Of a stretch of DNA of 64,000 bases, positions 34,977 to 44,177 are shown in pieces. Position numbers and translations under genes: made by a program. The stretch's first letter is position 1. Every line of letters begins with the position of its first letter. Under the pieces are notes generated by a model, which saw nothing but the letters and a program-made list of their open reading frames with translations, was not told the DNA's origin and did not search any database. Source of the DNA: an uncultured Dysgonomonas sp. (lineage in GTDB: Bacteria; Bacteroidota; Bacteroidia; Bacteroidales; Dysgonomonadaceae); assembly GCF_900079725.1 (NCBI RefSeq), contig NZ_LT599032.1, positions 184,948 through 248,947 on the forward strand, in the 5' to 3' direction.

Positions 34977-36623
34977 TTATTTACCTTGTTCCAGTTTCAA
35001 TGTAATTGTAGGCTGGTCACATACTTCAGTTGGTCCGAAGTATTGGATCGGTCCCGGATAAACAAATTCTGTACCCACAGCCCAAGCTTCACGATTTGCT
35101 ACCAGATATTTAAACGGAGCACCATCGAGTTCAACAAGAGCTTTACGGATAACAGGCTTCATTTCACCATGACGGCGTTCCATATTCATCATCATTGTCA
35201 CAGGTACACCACCCGCTACCCATTCACTGGCCGGAGCTGTAGTGTTACGTACCGATGACATATATCCTGTTTTGCCTGCACCAATAAGGGCTGCAGCTGT
35301 ATAACCCAAAGAATAACAATAGTCTGCATCATAATTTGACGGAGCAGCACAACGCCCTTCATACCCGAAGAAATGTACTTGCGACGCAAATTTACCGCTA
35401 TATTTTCCTTCAGTTTTCATTTCAGCAAGTTTGTTACCTACCATCTCAGCCAGTAATTTCTCTGTTTCGATAAGAGAAACCTGCACATTACCATGAGGGT
35501 CACGGTCTAGTGTCAACTGACGGGCTACGCCATCCGGCAGGCTTGCAAATACTTTCGAATTATCGGCAGACAAATTCTTTCTGATATAAGCCAGTTGCTC
35601 ATCTTTAGGTACTGCATTGAATTCGTCCTGATGATGTGCAAGAAAATCATTCAATTCTGAAATAAGCACTTTCATTGCAGGGATAAACTCGATAAGACCT
35701 TCTGGGATAAGTACAGTACCAAAATTATTACCATCAGCTGCACGACGCGCCACAGCTTTAGCTATATCTGTTACGATATCGTCGAGTGACAATTTCTTAG
35801 CTTCTACTTCTTCCGAAATGATACATATATTAGGCTGTACCTGTAATGCACATTCAAGAGCAATGTGAGACGCAGAACGTCCCATCAACTTAATAAAGTG
35901 CCAGTATTTACGGGCCGAGTTACAGTCGCGTTGAATATTACCGATTACTTCGGCATATACTTTACATGCTGTATCGAAACCGAACGATGTTTCTATCATT
36001 TCGTTTTTAAGGTCGCCATCGATTGTCTTAGGACAGCCGATTACCTGTACACCTGCATTGATAGCTTTGTAATATTCAGCCAATACACATGCATTTGTAT
36101 TTGAATCGTCACCACCAATAATAACCAGTGCTTTGATATCCAGTTTTTTGAGGATTTCAAGACCTTTATCAAACTGTTCTTTCGATTCCAGTTTGGTACG
36201 TCCCGAACCTATGATATCAAAACCTCCTGTATTGCGGTATTCATCAATAATTTCACCTGTAAGTTCTTTATAATCGTGGTCTACCAATCCGCCTGGTCCC
36301 ATAAGGAAACCATAAAGACGACTGCCAGAATTTAAGTTTTTGATTCCGTCGAACAGACCTGCTATTACATTATGTCCGCCGGGAGCCTGTCCTCCAGAGA
36401 GGATAACCCCTACATTGATAGCCGGATAGTTTGCTTTCTCTGAAGCTTCTACAAACTTAAGAGTAGGCATTCCATATGTATTAGGAAATAACTTCTTCAC
36501 TTCTTCCTGGTCAGCTACCGATTGTGTTGCTGCACCTTCTTCAATTTTCACAGAACCATACAATGCTTTTGGCATTTTTGGTTTATAAGCAGCCCTGGCT
36601 ACTTGTAAAGCACTTTTTACCAT
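34977..36623 (-). CDS. pfp: Diphosphate-fructose-6-phosphate 1-phosphotransferase
   Basis: 548 residues, the long PFP class. The PPi-specific motif GGDDS is at 170-174, where the second Asp blocks ATP use. The catalytic base is in PKTIDGD (198-204), the MGR segment is [17 protein letters not shown], and the N-terminal phosphate loop is [10 protein letters not shown]. The enzyme interconverts fructose 6-phosphate and fructose 1,6-bisphosphate with pyrophosphate and works in both directions. It is a single-gene unit with its own terminator, next to the mobile element's right end, so this gene probably marks core chromosome. Confidence 0.95.
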   Translation of the reverse strand: MVKSALQVARAAYKPKMPKALYGSVKIEEGAATQSVADQEEVKKLFPNTYGMPTLKFVEASEKANYPAINVGVILSGGQAPGGHNVIAGLFDGIKNLNSGSRLYGFLMGPGGLVDHDYKELTGEIIDEYRNTGGFDIIGSGRTKLESKEQFDKGLEILKKLDIKALVIIGGDDSNTNACVLAEYYKAINAGVQVIGCPKTIDGDLKNEMIETSFGFDTACKVYAEVIGNIQRDCNSARKYWHFIKLMGRSASHIALECALQVQPNICIISEEVEAKKLSLDDIVTDIAKAVARRAADGNNFGTVLIPEGLIEFIPAMKVLISELNDFLAHHQDEFNAVPKDEQLAYIRKNLSADNSKVFASLPDGVARQLTLDRDPHGNVQVSLIETEKLLAEMVGNKLAEMKTEGKYSGKFASQVHFFGYEGRCAAPSNYDADYCYSLGYTAAALIGAGKTGYMSSVRNTTAPASEWVAGGVPVTMMMNMERRHGEMKPVIRKALVELDGAPFKYLVANREAWAVGTEFVYPGPIQYFGPTEVCDQPTITLKLEQGK

Positions 36624-36959
36624 CGTTTTTTTATTGGTTTATATAGTTAAATTTATTCAGCTCTTTTTAAGGCTCGCAAATTTCGTCATTTTTTTTCGAA
36701 TATGAAAGACTTTTCAGCCCATATCTGCCCCATTTTTATACAATAAGCATTGTTTTTTTGATATAATCTTCTCTTTTGATGGTTTTGCTTATCCTTTTAT
36801 CATTTTTAGTTATATCTTCACATTGAAATATATCTTTTTGATAGTATAATAAGGTATAACAATACCATAATAGACGCAAAATACACCATTTTAACTATAT
36901 TTAACTACATAAATCTAACTATTTGATAGTTTTCTTTTCTTCTATATCAGAAAACAATA
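36624..36959. other. Intergenic region between pfp and the first DUF3836 gene
   Basis: About 340 AT-rich bases between divergent genes. TTTAACTATATTTAACTACATAAATCTAACTA near 36890-36922 is a run of TTAACTA-like words. No gene or structured RNA is visible. Confidence 0.5.
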
Positions 36960-36968
36960 TATCTTTGC
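36960..36968 (+). promoter_or_regulatory. Bacteroidota -7 box of the first DUF3836 gene
   Basis: TATCTTTGC, a full TAnnTTTGY match, lies 22 bases before the ATG at 36991. The -33 element is unclear. Confidence 0.5.
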
Positions 36969-36990
36969 AGTACTAAATTAATTTTGAATC

Positions 36991-37338
36991 ATGAAAACAA
37001 AAACTTTATTTTCGTTATTAGCTATTCTGTTCTTTTCTGCAAATATTTTTGCAGGCACTCCTGAAACTATCACATTCACGAATGTGGAACAGACTGAAGC
37101 CGGGTGTGTGAAAGAATTTATATTTTGTGACAAAAACACAAATGCTCCACTGACAAAAACTACTTATGTCTATGATGCAACTAATCGTATGATGGAAAAA
37201 GCCACTTATGAGTGGATGGGCGAAAAAGGATGGACAGGTGTTCAGAAGTATAAATATACTTACAATGCCGAGAATCAACCTCAGACTCCAGCTATGATCA
37301 AGTGGGACAAGAAGTCTAACGATTGGGCTAAGAAATAA
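36991..37338 (+). CDS. Secreted DUF3836-like protein
   Basis: 115 residues. A signal peptide (about 1-21, ending NIFAG) precedes a short beta-rich domain with the repeat-like pattern LTKTTYVYDATNRMMEKATYEWMGEKGWTGVQKYKYTY, that is, paired Tyr-rich strands joined by Trp turns. This matches the small DUF3836 proteins of Bacteroides, which have no known function. A paralog lies 340 bases downstream. Both are single genes with their own terminators. It is periplasmic or secreted. Confidence 0.75.
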   Translation: MKTKTLFSLLAILFFSANIFAGTPETITFTNVEQTEAGCVKEFIFCDKNTNAPLTKTTYVYDATNRMMEKATYEWMGEKGWTGVQKYKYTYNAENQPQTPAMIKWDKKSNDWAKK

Positions 37339-37439
37339 AAAAACTTCACTCACTACATATATAAAAGCCTTAAGACAAAGACTCTTTTAATAATTTAAGT
37401 TTAAAATTATTCCCGAATAGCTAAAGTGGATTATATGAC

Positions 37440-37473
37440 GCCGCTCTTCTTTAATAAGAAGGGCGGCTTTTTT
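37440..37473 (+). terminator. Rho-independent terminator after the first DUF3836 gene
   Basis: A 12-bp stem (37440-37451 with 37456-37467, one G-U pair) with a TAAT loop is followed by six T. Confidence 0.88.
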
Positions 37474-37680
37474 ATCTACAATCTGAAGATATCGTTGTTT
37501 ACTGCGATAAACAACACATTTCATTTACATGATATATTAACTCATAAACAATATTTTTTCATCTTATTGTCTTTTATAATAGAATTTTTGTAACCTTTTT
37601 CTATCAATCTCGTCATATACATAGAAAGCGCTTATAAAAATATTCAATCAGTGTAAATCAGTTTAATAAAAAATACAATT

Positions 37681-38118
37681 ATGAAAGCAAAAGTTTTAAT
37701 ATCAACAATAATATTCTTATTTCTATCGGTAAGTCTTTTTTCTCAAGATAAGAAAGATAGAGACGTAAAGATAAGTAAAGACGAGAGTGGATATACAACT
37801 AAAGAGTCTACTCAGTATCAACGAACAAAGGCTGTATCAAAAGTTATATACCTATACGACCCCAGTGAAAGACTGGTAGAAAGGACAACCTACCTCTCAG
37901 AATATGGGACAAAATGGATTCCCGCACAAAAGTACAGATATGAATATACCAGTGATGGTAAAATAGCCAATATAATCCAGACAAAATGGAATCAAGAACA
38001 GAAGATATGGGCCCGAAAGTCTCATTGTATAGCACATTCGTATGGCAATAAAGGAACTGTAATAAGGCAGGTAACCATAGACACTAACGATGATAAATTA
38101 CTGACTATGAAAGAATAA
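37681..38118 (+). CDS. Secreted DUF3836-like protein, paralog
   Basis: 145 residues. The signal peptide (about 1-20) ends LFSQD. The mature part again reads KAVSKVIYLYDPSERLVERTTYLSEYGTKWIPAQKYRYEYTSDGKIANIIQTKW, with the same order of Tyr-rich strands and a Trp as in the upstream copy. It is 30 residues longer at the C-terminus. The shared layout shows a tandem duplication that has diverged strongly. Function unknown. Confidence 0.72.
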   Translation: MKAKVLISTIIFLFLSVSLFSQDKKDRDVKISKDESGYTTKESTQYQRTKAVSKVIYLYDPSERLVERTTYLSEYGTKWIPAQKYRYEYTSDGKIANIIQTKWNQEQKIWARKSHCIAHSYGNKGTVIRQVTIDTNDDKLLTMKE

Positions 38119-38141
38119 TATTTAGACAAGATATTATCATA

Positions 38142-38190
38142 AACAAACAAGAGCTTTTCTCATAAATGGAGAGAAAAGCTCTTGTTTGTT
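38142..38190 (+). terminator. Perfect 20-bp hairpin after the second DUF3836 gene
   Basis: Bases 38142-38161 and 38171-38190 are perfect reverse complements with a 9-base loop. It is 24 bases past the stop and ends T-rich, so it is a strong terminator, probably usable in both directions. Confidence 0.85.
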
Positions 38191-38254
38191 GCATAAAAGA
38201 AAGACAATTATAGCTTAATATTCAGATTTTAGGCAAAATGTTAACAGAAATATT

Positions 38255-38263
38255 TACCTTTGT
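38255..38263 (+). promoter_or_regulatory. Bacteroidota -7 box of the PCMD lipoprotein-barrel operon
   Basis: TACCTTTGT, a full match, lies 24 bases before the ATG at 38287. The -33 element is not clear. Confidence 0.5.
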
Positions 38264-38286
38264 ATACTATTTTTTAATCGAAATGT

Positions 38287-39405
38287 ATGAGATCTAAATC
38301 ATTTTTAACCTTGAATATCATCATAGCACTGACTTTGAATTCATGTATTCAGGATGAACCTTTAAACAGAGAAGCTGACATCACAGATGTAAAAGTAGAA
38401 GGAAGTACTTTTATTTCGAGTATTATATCCGACGCAAACGATCAAGTCCAAATATTTGTAACCAGTGATGCTGATATAACAAATCTGGCTCCTGTTATCG
38501 AAGTTTCTCCGGGAGCAACCATTTCTCCGGCATCGGGAGTGGCCATGGACTTTAGTGAAGGTAAAGAATATACAGTTACTTCCGAAGATGGTAATTATTC
38601 GAAACGATATACTATCAATGTCAGCTCCAGTATAGATTTGAAATACGACTTCGAAGATTGGGGTGAAGCCGGTGTAAGCAGTCGTAAATATCCCATATTA
38701 TTATCCAATCATAATGCATGGAGCACAGGAAATTCCGGTGTTGCTATTGTTCTGAATGCAAATCCTTATCCGACTGAAAAGACAACAGACTCTTATTCCG
38801 GAACATATGGAGCTAAATTACAAACCATTAAAGGACTGTATGTATCTATAACAGATATGAATATTCCCATATTTGCCGGTTCATTGTTCTTAGGCGAATT
38901 TAGTCCAAAATTAGAAGACCCTTTACTTTCTCTGAAACTGGGGCGGATGTATTCACAGGCAAATGGTAAACCTGTAACTTTCACAGGATATTACAAATAT
39001 ACCCCGGGGGCTGAATTCACCGATAAAAATGGAAATCCTGTTGCAGGAAAAATAGATGAATGCAGCATATATGCCGTAATATTTAAAGTAAGCAAAAATG
39101 CATCCGGACAGAATGAATATCTGGATGGCAGAACGGTATCAACTTCTGACAAAATCATAGCTAGGGCCGATTGGAAAAGAGAGACAAGTCATATTACCGA
39201 TGTCGAAGTAGATAAAGGGTTCTACAAATTCACTATTCCATTTATATACAAGGAAAAAGAAAAAGGAAAAGAATTCGATTTCGACAACAACAACTATAAA
39301 CTGACAATCGTTTTATCTTCCAGTCAGGACGGTAATCTTTATGAGGGAGCAATAGGCAGTACATTGATTGTTGATGAACTGGAAATATTAACCGAAAGTT
39401 TTTAA
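38287..39405 (+). CDS. PCMD-domain lipoprotein
   Basis: 372 residues. The lipobox is LTLNSC with C20, so this is a surface or outer-membrane lipoprotein. Residues about 30-115 form an Ig-like beta domain (ITDVKVEGSTFISSIISDANDQVQIFVTSDADITNLAPVIEVSPGATISP, typical of DUF5018-type modules). The C-terminal 240 residues resemble the putative carbohydrate-metabolism domain (PCMD, LKYDFEDWGEAG at the start). It forms an operon with an outer-membrane barrel 5 bases downstream. A role in binding glycan or another surface ligand is inferred. Confidence 0.8.
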   Translation: MRSKSFLTLNIIIALTLNSCIQDEPLNREADITDVKVEGSTFISSIISDANDQVQIFVTSDADITNLAPVIEVSPGATISPASGVAMDFSEGKEYTVTSEDGNYSKRYTINVSSSIDLKYDFEDWGEAGVSSRKYPILLSNHNAWSTGNSGVAIVLNANPYPTEKTTDSYSGTYGAKLQTIKGLYVSITDMNIPIFAGSLFLGEFSPKLEDPLLSLKLGRMYSQANGKPVTFTGYYKYTPGAEFTDKNGNPVAGKIDECSIYAVIFKVSKNASGQNEYLDGRTVSTSDKIIARADWKRETSHITDVEVDKGFYKFTIPFIYKEKEKGKEFDFDNNNYKLTIVLSSSQDGNLYEGAIGSTLIVDELEILTESF

Positions 39406-39410
39406 ATAGA

Positions 39411-40181
39411 ATGAATATGAAATTGAAATCTTACAATATACTATTTACTTTACTTCTTATATCAGCATTTTCGGCAAGTATATCCGCCCAGATACAGGAT
39501 AAGAAACCGCTAGATTTGTCATTCCTCCTGGGGTTTAATATTGGAGGTACAGCGCCGCTTCCTCTGCCTGCCGAGGTAAGAAAAATTGAAAGCTACAATC
39601 CGAAGTTTAACCCGCAATTAGGATTTAATGTAATATACAGTCTCGATGACAGATGGGGCATTGGAGCAGGCGCCACCCTCGACTGGAAAGGAATGAGAGT
39701 AAGAGACGAAGTGAAATATATGAAGACTAGCGTTGTACTTACCGAAGATGGCAGCCGTCTTAGCGGTTATTTTGTAGGAAAGAATATGACCAATGTAGAC
39801 ATGACCTACCTCACCATACCCATCTATGGAACATACAACTTTAACAACAGGTGGCAGGTACGTTTGGGTATATATGCCGCAAGGACACTATCGTCTAAGT
39901 TTAACGGAAGAGTTTATGATGGCTATATGCGTATAGATACTCCTGTGGGACAAAGGCAGGAAATAGACGGAGAGGGAGCCACATTCGACTTTAGCGATGA
40001 TACCCGTGACTACGATTTCGGATTATTGGGCGGAGGCGAATTCCGCCTTACAAACCGTGTGGGAATCTACGGGAGCCTTACATGGGGATTAGTTCCTTAT
40101 TTTTATTCGGGAACAAACCCAATCGAATTCAAAATGCACAATATCTATGGCACGATAGGTATAACATACAGATTGAAATAA
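39411..40181 (+). CDS. Outer-membrane beta-barrel protein
   Basis: 256 residues. The signal peptide (about 1-27) ends SASISAQ. The mature part has alternating strands with YNFNNRWQVRLGIYAAR and IYGTIGITYRLK at the C-terminus, typical of the small porin-like barrels (PorT/OMP_b-brl type). An acidic loop TFDFSDDTRDYDFGL precedes the last strands. It follows the PCMD lipoprotein gene by 5 bases and is followed by a terminator, so the two work together at the cell surface. Confidence 0.82.
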   Translation: MNMKLKSYNILFTLLLISAFSASISAQIQDKKPLDLSFLLGFNIGGTAPLPLPAEVRKIESYNPKFNPQLGFNVIYSLDDRWGIGAGATLDWKGMRVRDEVKYMKTSVVLTEDGSRLSGYFVGKNMTNVDMTYLTIPIYGTYNFNNRWQVRLGIYAARTLSSKFNGRVYDGYMRIDTPVGQRQEIDGEGATFDFSDDTRDYDFGLLGGGEFRLTNRVGIYGSLTWGLVPYFYSGTNPIEFKMHNIYGTIGITYRLK

Positions 40182-40204
40182 AAATATATAATACTAATTT
40201 ACCG

Positions 40205-40238
40205 AGAGATGAATTCAAATTGAATCCATCTCTTTTTT
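40205..40238 (+). terminator. Rho-independent terminator of the lipoprotein-barrel operon
   Basis: AGAGATGAATTCA (40205-40217) pairs with TGAATCCATCTCT (40221-40233), with one mismatch and a 3-base loop, followed by TTTTT. Confidence 0.85.
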
Positions 40239-40267
40239 ATGGTTCATACTGCTTATCCACCCTCAGG

Positions 40268-40299
40268 TTGTTTATCAAAATATAAAGCCTTACCTTTGC
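40268..40299 (+). promoter_or_regulatory. Bacteroidota promoter of the HAD hydrolase gene
   Basis: TTG (40268-40270), 20 bases, then TACCTTTGC (40291-40299). It lies 25 bases before the ATG at 40325. Confidence 0.68.
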
Positions 40300-40324
40300 A
40301 GCGTAAAAAAATAACTATATAGAC

Positions 40325-40963
40325 ATGACTAAAATTTCAACGGTTCTTTTCGATTTCGACGGAGTTATTGCTGACACCGAACCTCAATATGATATCCATA
40401 TCGAAGATTTAGGTGAAAGATACAATCTGGGTATAGAAAACTTTGCATTACAGGTCAAAGGCACTACTTCACCCGATATACTGAAAAAGTATTTCAGCCA
40501 CTTACCTCAGGGAGAACTAGACAAGATAGCTAAAGAACTGGAAGATTTTGAACTCAATATGGATTTTCCACTGGTAGACGGTGTGATGGATTTTATCAAA
40601 TACCTGAAAGAAAACAACTACAAAACAGGTATAGTTACCAGTTCTCAGGATTTCAAAATGAAAAGGGCACTCGATATTCTTCAATTATCCGATACGTTCG
40701 ATGTAGTAGTCACTGCCGCGCGTATCACCGAAGGAAAACCTAATCCGATGTGTTACAAACTGGCTGCTCAGGACCTGAATTCTTCTCCGGCTGAATGTAT
40801 TGTCTTTGAGGACTCACTGCATGGCATACGGGCAGGACAAGATGCGGGAATGAAAGTAATCGGCCTGTCGACTACTATACCGCACGAAGTACTGATAGAA
40901 AGAACAGAGAATGTTGTTCCAAACTTTTCTGATATACAGCAGATTATCAAATATCTGAACTGA
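40325..40963 (+). CDS. HAD hydrolase, beta-phosphoglucomutase-like subfamily
   Basis: 212 residues. HAD motif I is D10-F-D12-G-V (nucleophile D10). Motif II is the TSSQ segment in IVTSSQDFK, motif III the Lys in EGKPNPM, and motif IV EDSLHGIRAGQDAGM. The helical cap (about 18-85) is the C1 type of the PGMB-like group, which dephosphorylates or isomerises sugar phosphates. It is a single gene; its last 17 bases overlap the end of the convergent NUDIX gene. The substrate is not predictable from the sequence. Confidence 0.9.
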   Translation: MTKISTVLFDFDGVIADTEPQYDIHIEDLGERYNLGIENFALQVKGTTSPDILKKYFSHLPQGELDKIAKELEDFELNMDFPLVDGVMDFIKYLKENNYKTGIVTSSQDFKMKRALDILQLSDTFDVVVTAARITEGKPNPMCYKLAAQDLNSSPAECIVFEDSLHGIRAGQDAGMKVIGLSTTIPHEVLIERTENVVPNFSDIQQIIKYLN

Positions 40964-41468
40964 TTCCGTTCAGTCCCTTGTTCAGAAACTTAATAAAATC
41001 CAGTTCAAAGTTTGTCGTAAAAATATCTTTACCCAAATTGGACTGGATTTCTTCTATCTTCCAGAAGCGTCCGTCCGCCAGCTCATCTCTGTTTAACACG
41101 AATACACCATTATATATCGCATAGAAACAATAACTTAGTTCCCGTTCCCGATCCGTTTCTATAATATATTTTATGATGAATATCGGCTCTATACCGGAAA
41201 GCCCTAATTCTTCCCCGGCTTCACGACAAGCTGCCTTCTTCGGCGTTTCATCCAAATCGATATGTCCGGCGACCGACGAGTCCCATTTGTTGGGCTGTAC
41301 ATCTTTAGTCGCAGAACGTTTTTGCAAATACAATTCTCCATCCGAATTGAATATATGCAAATGAATAACAGGATGTAAAAGCTTCGAACCATCGTGGCAG
41401 ACACTGCGCGGTGCCTGTCCGATTATATTGCCTGTTTCGTCAACAAGCGGAAAAATTTCTTCCGGCAT
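40947..41468 (-). CDS. NUDIX hydrolase
   Basis: 173 residues. The NUDIX box is complete at 68-89 (GHIDLDETPKKAACREAGEELG, matching Gx5Ex7REUxEExGU), so it should hydrolyse a nucleoside diphosphate linked to another group. N-terminal elements FPLVDETGNIIGQAPRSVCHDGSKLLH recall the IPP isomerase-like/YfcD NUDIX group. It starts 7 bases after the end of TrhO and is cotranscribed with it. The substrate is unknown. Confidence 0.9.
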   Translation of the reverse strand: MPEEIFPLVDETGNIIGQAPRSVCHDGSKLLHPVIHLHIFNSDGELYLQKRSATKDVQPNKWDSSVAGHIDLDETPKKAACREAGEELGLSGIEPIFIIKYIIETDRERELSYCFYAIYNGVFVLNRDELADGRFWKIEEIQSNLGKDIFTTNFELDFIKFLNKGLNGISSDI

Positions 41469-41475
41469 AATTATA

Positions 41476-42507
41476 TTAGTCTTTGAACAAAAGGCTTTTC
41501 GAGCGTCCTTTCTTAAAGATCATAGTACCATTTCTGATGCCCTTTCGTATCACCTTTTGCTGTTCATCGGGCAAAGATACAATATCCTTACAAGCATCTG
41601 AGCAGCAACCTTTCATTTTTTCCGCACATTCTTCGCATTGTATAAACAGCAGGTGGCATCCGTCATTCTTACAGTTAGTATGTATATCACATGGTTTTCC
41701 ACATTGGTGACAATGAGCAATTATATCCTCAGTAATACGTTCTCCCAAACGGTTGTCGAACACAAAATTCTTTCCAGTAAACTTAGATTCCAGCCCTTCT
41801 GCTTTGATCTGACGGGTATATTCGATAATACCGCCTTCGAGCTGATAAACATTCTTGAATCCCTGATGCTTGAAGTACGCACTGGCTTTCTCGCAACGAA
41901 TACCGCCTGTACAATACATTAACAGCTTTTTATTGTCTTTATAGTCTTTCAGTTGCTCGTGTATGATAGGCAGTGAGTCGCGAAATGTATCCACATCAGG
42001 AGTCATAGCTCCTGCAAAATGCCCTATTTCGCTTTCATAATGGTTCCGCATATCTATTACAATAGCATCCGGATCATCCATCATGTTGTTAAATTCTTTT
42101 GCCTTCAGGTGTGTGCCTATATCAGTGGGATCGAAAGTATCATCATTCAGCCCGTCGGCCACAATTTTATCTCTTACTTTTATCTTGAGTTTCAGAAACG
42201 ATTTGTTGTCATGTTCCACAGCTACATTCAGTCGTATTCCTTTCATAAACGGATATGTATCCAGAAAATCCTTAAAGGCTTCCATATTAGCAGCAGGTAA
42301 TGACAACTGGGCATTGATGCCTTCCTTAGCCACATAAATACGCCCTAGGACATCCAATTCATTCCAACGAATAAACAATTCATCTCTGAATGCTTGCGGA
42401 TCCTGTATATGCGCATATGTATAGAAAGACAAAGTCAATCGCAGAAGTCCTGCATTATCAATAAGTATGGCTCTCTCGTCTGCACTTAATGTATTATATA
42501 ATTGCAT
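41476..42507 (-). CDS. trhO: tRNA uridine 34 hydroxylase, rhodanese-domain protein TrhO
   Basis: 343 residues. The N-terminal acylphosphatase-like domain contains FIRWNELDVLGRIYVAKEGINAQLS. The rhodanese domain has the active-site loop MYCTGGIRCEKASAYF with C199. The C-terminus carries Cys pairs (CHQCGKPCDIHTNCKNDGCHLLFIQCEECAEKMKGCCSDAC), a zinc-like motif typical of this family. In E. coli TrhO (YceA) hydroxylates U34 of some tRNAs. A promoter-like TATCTTTGT lies on the minus strand at 42547-42555. The NUDIX gene follows in the same operon. Confidence 0.9.
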   Translation of the reverse strand: MQLYNTLSADERAILIDNAGLLRLTLSFYTYAHIQDPQAFRDELFIRWNELDVLGRIYVAKEGINAQLSLPAANMEAFKDFLDTYPFMKGIRLNVAVEHDNKSFLKLKIKVRDKIVADGLNDDTFDPTDIGTHLKAKEFNNMMDDPDAIVIDMRNHYESEIGHFAGAMTPDVDTFRDSLPIIHEQLKDYKDNKKLLMYCTGGIRCEKASAYFKHQGFKNVYQLEGGIIEYTRQIKAEGLESKFTGKNFVFDNRLGERITEDIIAHCHQCGKPCDIHTNCKNDGCHLLFIQCEECAEKMKGCCSDACKDIVSLPDEQQKVIRKGIRNGTMIFKKGRSKSLLFKD

Positions 42508-42546
42508 TTTATATAAATATTAATTTAGAATAATTACAAATAAAAG

Positions 42547-42555
42547 ACAAAGATA
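42547..42555 (-). promoter_or_regulatory. Bacteroidota -7 box of trhO
   Basis: The minus strand reads TATCTTTGT, a full match, 39 bases before the ATG at 42507. The -33 element is not clear. Confidence 0.45.
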
Positions 42556-42725
42556 TACAGGATGCAACTAACAGTACCTATTTTCTATATTGATAGTATT
42601 TATACAACATAGATGAAGAAATATTAATCTATTGTAATAAAATTTGACAAACACTGTAAAATTATTTTACACTTTTAAATATTCAAAAACAAACAAACAT
42701 CTACAAATCAGACCATTATTCACTT

Positions 42726-42743
42726 TGGCACGACTTTCGTTCT
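42726..42743 (+). promoter_or_regulatory. Sigma-54-like promoter of the efflux operon
   Basis: TTGGCACGACTTTCGTT (42725-42741) matches the -24 half of the RpoN consensus (TGGCACG) fully, and the -12 half (TTGC) only in part: TCGT, with the G in place at the correct 10-base spacing. Transcription would begin about 42752, close to the ATG at 42769. It fits the NtrC-type regulator at 24.2 kb. Confidence 0.45.
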
Positions 42744-42768
42744 TAAATATTAAAAATGAAATAAAATT

Positions 42769-44094
42769 ATGAAATATATAATCTTCACCATTGCACTCTT
42801 TATAAGTCTTACAGCCAATGCGCAGGAAAAGAAATGGACTCTGGACGAGTGTATGCGGTATGCCATAGAAAACAGCCCGAAAAAGAACAAACAAGATGCT
42901 CAAAACAGCATCTACCACCAAAATTTTCTGGAAGCTGTGGGAAAACTTATACCATCTTTGAGTGCAAATACCAATGCATCATTCAATTTTGGACGCGGAC
43001 TGGATTCAGAAACAAACACATACACCGATATCAACTCTTTCAGTAACAATTACAGCCTTTACTCGTCACTTGTTTTATTCGATGGCTTTTCGAATATTAA
43101 CAAGATGAAAATGCAGAAGGTGAATAAATTGATGGGTAAACAGCAATTGCAACAGACTAAAGATGCAATAGCTTACGAAACCATGGAGGCATTTATCAAT
43201 GTCGCATATTATATGGATATGGTAAAACTGGCTGAACAACAACTTGAAGAAAGCGCAGCTAACGTAAAGCAAGTCAAACGAATGGAAGAGCTGGGAATGA
43301 AAGGTGTAGCTGATGTAGCCGAACTTGTGGCCAAAGAGGCCGCCGATAATTATAACCTGACACGCCAGAAAAATCTTTTGGTAATAGGCATTATTATATT
43401 GAAGGAAAAAATGAATTTTCCTATCGAAGACGATATAGAGATTAGTAATACTGTTTCAGACGAACTGATAACTAAGACTGAAGAAACTGCGCTCTCTATT
43501 TTTGAAAATACAAAGTCTGTAAATCCGAAAGCAATTGCAGCCGAATCTGCATTTCAAGCCCAACAGTTAGCCTATAGGGCTGCAAAAGGAAGCTTCTCGC
43601 CCACTCTATCGATGGAAGCCGGTATTTCTACGAATTTTTCCCGTTATATGGACGGCAGTGAATACTCTTCATTCAAAGACCAAATGAGGGACAAACGCGG
43701 GCATTACATCGGATTCTCTCTTTCTATTCCCATATTCTCAGGCTTTTCCCGCTCTGCCCAGGTAAAAAGAAGCAAAGCTCAAACAGTTATAGCACGTAAC
43801 GAACGCGACGAAACCCTGCGCACACTATACAGCGAGGTAGAACAGGCTGTTGCTGACATGAACGGGCTGGCCGACGAATTTTATCAGGCAAAAAAACAGA
43901 CTGATGCGATGATTGTCGCTCACAATGTAAATCAACGCAAATTTACAGAAGGATTGATAAGTGCGATAGAATTACATACAAGCTCTAACCGTTTGTTACA
44001 GGCAAAAGTAGATGAGTTGAATGCTCGACTGAAATATGAACTGAAGCATCGTCTGGTCCATTATTACAAAGGTACTCCATTTATTATCGACTAA
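42769..44094 (+). CDS. TolC-family outer-membrane efflux protein
   Basis: 441 residues. The signal peptide (about 1-19) ends LTANAQ. Two OEP repeats follow, with WTLDECMRYAIENSP (about 23-37) at the start of the first coiled-coil and FSPTLSMEAGIS plus the ending strand GFSLSIPIFSGFSRSAQVK typical of TolC/OprM barrels. The second repeat has long helices (about 330-430). It is the first gene of the efflux cluster and supplies the outer-membrane exit duct. Confidence 0.9.
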   Translation: MKYIIFTIALFISLTANAQEKKWTLDECMRYAIENSPKKNKQDAQNSIYHQNFLEAVGKLIPSLSANTNASFNFGRGLDSETNTYTDINSFSNNYSLYSSLVLFDGFSNINKMKMQKVNKLMGKQQLQQTKDAIAYETMEAFINVAYYMDMVKLAEQQLEESAANVKQVKRMEELGMKGVADVAELVAKEAADNYNLTRQKNLLVIGIIILKEKMNFPIEDDIEISNTVSDELITKTEETALSIFENTKSVNPKAIAAESAFQAQQLAYRAAKGSFSPTLSMEAGISTNFSRYMDGSEYSSFKDQMRDKRGHYIGFSLSIPIFSGFSRSAQVKRSKAQTVIARNERDETLRTLYSEVEQAVADMNGLADEFYQAKKQTDAMIVAHNVNQRKFTEGLISAIELHTSSNRLLQAKVDELNARLKYELKHRLVHYYKGTPFIID

Positions 44095-44177
44095 TGTAAA
44101 ACATGATTAAGTTAATATTGAAATTTGAATTAAAATCGGCATAGACCAAATCTTGAAATCTTGAAATAATAAATTAT

